Shown here in pieces: positions 63,001-64,000 of a stretch of DNA of 64,000 nt. The stretch covers positions 1 through 64,000 of the forward strand of contig NZ_JANCTC010000019.1 in NCBI RefSeq assembly GCF_024297145.1, given 5' to 3'. Below the pieces are notes generated by a model that was not told the origin of the DNA, did no database searches, and worked only from the letters and a program-made list of their open reading frames with translations. The position numbers were made by a program, and so were the translations under genes. The first letter of the stretch is position 1. Each line of letters begins with the position of its first letter. Source of the DNA: Mesorhizobium sp. LMG 17147. GTDB lineage: Bacteria > Pseudomonadota > Alphaproteobacteria > Rhizobiales > Rhizobiaceae.

Positions 63001-63873
63001 CTAGCCCTTGACCGCCGAGCCGACGATCGAATCCACGAAAAAGCGCTGCAGGAAGACGAACAGCACCAATGGAGGCAGCACGGCAAGAGTGGCGCCCGCC
63101 ATGACCAGTCCGGTGTTGAGCGCGCCTCGGTTGTAGCTGAGCAGACGGCTGAGGCTAATGACGATCGGATAATCTTCCGCATTGCCCTGCAGCACGGTAA
63201 GCGGCCAGAGATAGCTGTTCCAGTGGTAGACGAAGGCAAACAGCGCCAATGCTGCGATCGCGGGCGCCACGCTCGGCGCGACGATCCTGAACAGGATCAG
63301 CAGTTCCGACGCCCCATCCATCCGTGCCGCGTCGATCAGATCGTCCGGCACGCCGGCGATGAACTGGCGCATCAGAAAGATGCCGAGGGCATTGGCGAGA
63401 TTGGGCACGATGATGCCGGCAAGGCTAGCATTCAGGCCGATCGATCCGACGAGCCGGTACAACGGGATCAGCGTGACGATCGGCGGCAGAAACATTGTGG
63501 CGATCAGCACGGAAAACAGCAGCGAGCGACCGGGAAAGTGGTGCTTGGCGAAGGCGTAGCCAGCCATCATGCTGGTGACCAGAATGCCGGCGGTGGTGAC
63601 CGTGGCGATCGCAAGCGAATTCCACATCGAGCGGCCGACATTGATGACGCCGGACACTTTCTCATACGCTTCGAGGCTCGGCGCGCGCGGTATCCACACC
63701 GGCGGCACCTGCATGGTTTCGGCCGGCGTCTTCAGGCTGGAGAGCACCATCCACAACAGCGGGAAGGCGGAGGCCACGGCAACCAGCAGCATCAGCGTGG
63801 CGAGCAGCGCTCTGCGGCCGGCCAGGCGTTTGCGCGCCGACCGGCTCGATGCTGAGCGGCCTGGCGCGCTCAT
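63001..63873 (-). CDS. CUT1 carbohydrate ABC transporter permease (MalG type)
   Basis: About 290 residues. Six membrane segments; PLLWMVLSSLKTPAETMQVP is the conserved N-terminal SLKT motif, and FIAGVPDDLIDAARMDGASE is the EAA loop that contacts the ATPase. The C-terminus FVFLQRFFVDSIVGSAVKG is typical. The ATG at 63873 overlaps the stop of the upstream permease (ATGA). It forms the membrane channel of a CUT1 sugar importer with the partner that continues beyond the right edge. Confidence 0.93.
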   Translation of the reverse strand: MSAPGRSASSRSARKRLAGRRALLATLMLLVAVASAFPLLWMVLSSLKTPAETMQVPPVWIPRAPSLEAYEKVSGVINVGRSMWNSLAIATVTTAGILVTSMMAGYAFAKHHFPGRSLLFSVLIATMFLPPIVTLIPLYRLVGSIGLNASLAGIIVPNLANALGIFLMRQFIAGVPDDLIDAARMDGASELLILFRIVAPSVAPAIAALALFAFVYHWNSYLWPLTVLQGNAEDYPIVISLSRLLSYNRGALNTGLVMAGATLAVLPPLVLFVFLQRFFVDSIVGSAVKG

Positions 63874-64000
63874 TGGTCGTCCTTCCGGTTGGCATAGGCG
63901 AATAGCGCGCACACGACGACGATCAGCGCCAGCATCAGCATCACTGCCATGGCCGAGCCCAATCCGCCTTGCGCGCGCTCGATGCCGACACGGCGGATGT
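63870..64000 (-). CDS. CUT1 carbohydrate ABC transporter permease (MalF type), C-terminal end
   Basis: The last 42 or so codons of a permease, running off the right edge: GIERAQGGLGSAMAVMLMLA followed by LIVVVCALFAYANRKDDQ. A final membrane helix with the preceding GLGSAMAVML pattern is characteristic of MalF/UgpA-type permeases. It overlaps the MalG-type gene by four bases. Confidence 0.85.
   Translation of the reverse strand, partial: IRRVGIERAQGGLGSAMAVMLMLALIVVVCALFAYANRKDDQ

Overview
The window looks like an accessory region of a GC-rich alphaproteobacterium of the Mesorhizobium type. This is inferred from gene families and organisation; no search was run. The nadQ-nadABC block with a bioB remnant, panBC, many ribose-type (CUT2) sugar transporters, MocA/Iol-type enzymes, small DUF1127/DUF1236/DUF6494/YidB proteins and a scatter of living and dead transposases resemble rhizobial symbiosis islands or large rhizobial replicons. 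Nicotinate and biotin operons have been described on Mesorhizobium symbiosis islands.

Layout. 1-3771: end of an amino-acid ABC ATPase gene, a decayed siderophore-binding-protein gene, an amino-acid-binding protein, an orphan protein and an IS3-type remnant. 4087-5703: ferredoxin reductase plus [2Fe-2S] ferredoxin with no oxygenase beside them. 5902-12539: vitamin block, with a truncated bioB, nadCBA (minus strand), two NadQ-type operators, nadQ, then panB-panC on the plus strand. 12536-14765: IS481 and IS110 family elements side by side.

15119-42682: a large carbohydrate or cyclitol catabolic region. It holds a LacI-type regulator, four Gfo/Idh/MocA dehydrogenases, an IolD-like TPP hydrolase, an IolE/MocC-like dehydratase/isomerase, a HisD-like dehydrogenase, three SDRs, a D-2-hydroxyacid dehydrogenase, an HpcH/HpaI aldolase, a ROK kinase, a HAD phosphatase, a VOC protein, an SMP-30 lactonase, a cytosolic sugar-binding-like protein and two complete CUT2 transporters. 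Eight copies of a 16-bp palindrome (consensus TTGCATWGCWATGCAA) sit in the intergenic regions that start these transcription units, so I read the whole region as one regulon. It resembles inositol catabolism with several steps replaced by unrelated families, and is the best candidate here for an undescribed pathway.

42745-52661: mosaic of relics (IclR, small secreted protein, IS4, serine recombinase) and small genes, with a Crp/Fnr regulator and a SoxR gene divergent from an SDR/QueA-like pair across a clear sox box. 52842-62212: a second catabolic cluster under a GntR/FCD regulator: CUT2 transporter with two permease domains fused in one chain, SDR, gulonate-3-dehydrogenase-like enzyme, beta-keto-acid cleavage enzyme and SMP-30 lactonase. 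This suggests sugar to lactone to aldonate to 3-keto acid to acetyl-CoA-dependent cleavage. 62213-64000: a small orphan gene, a decayed permease fragment and the start of a CUT1 (MalFG-type) sugar transporter running off the edge.
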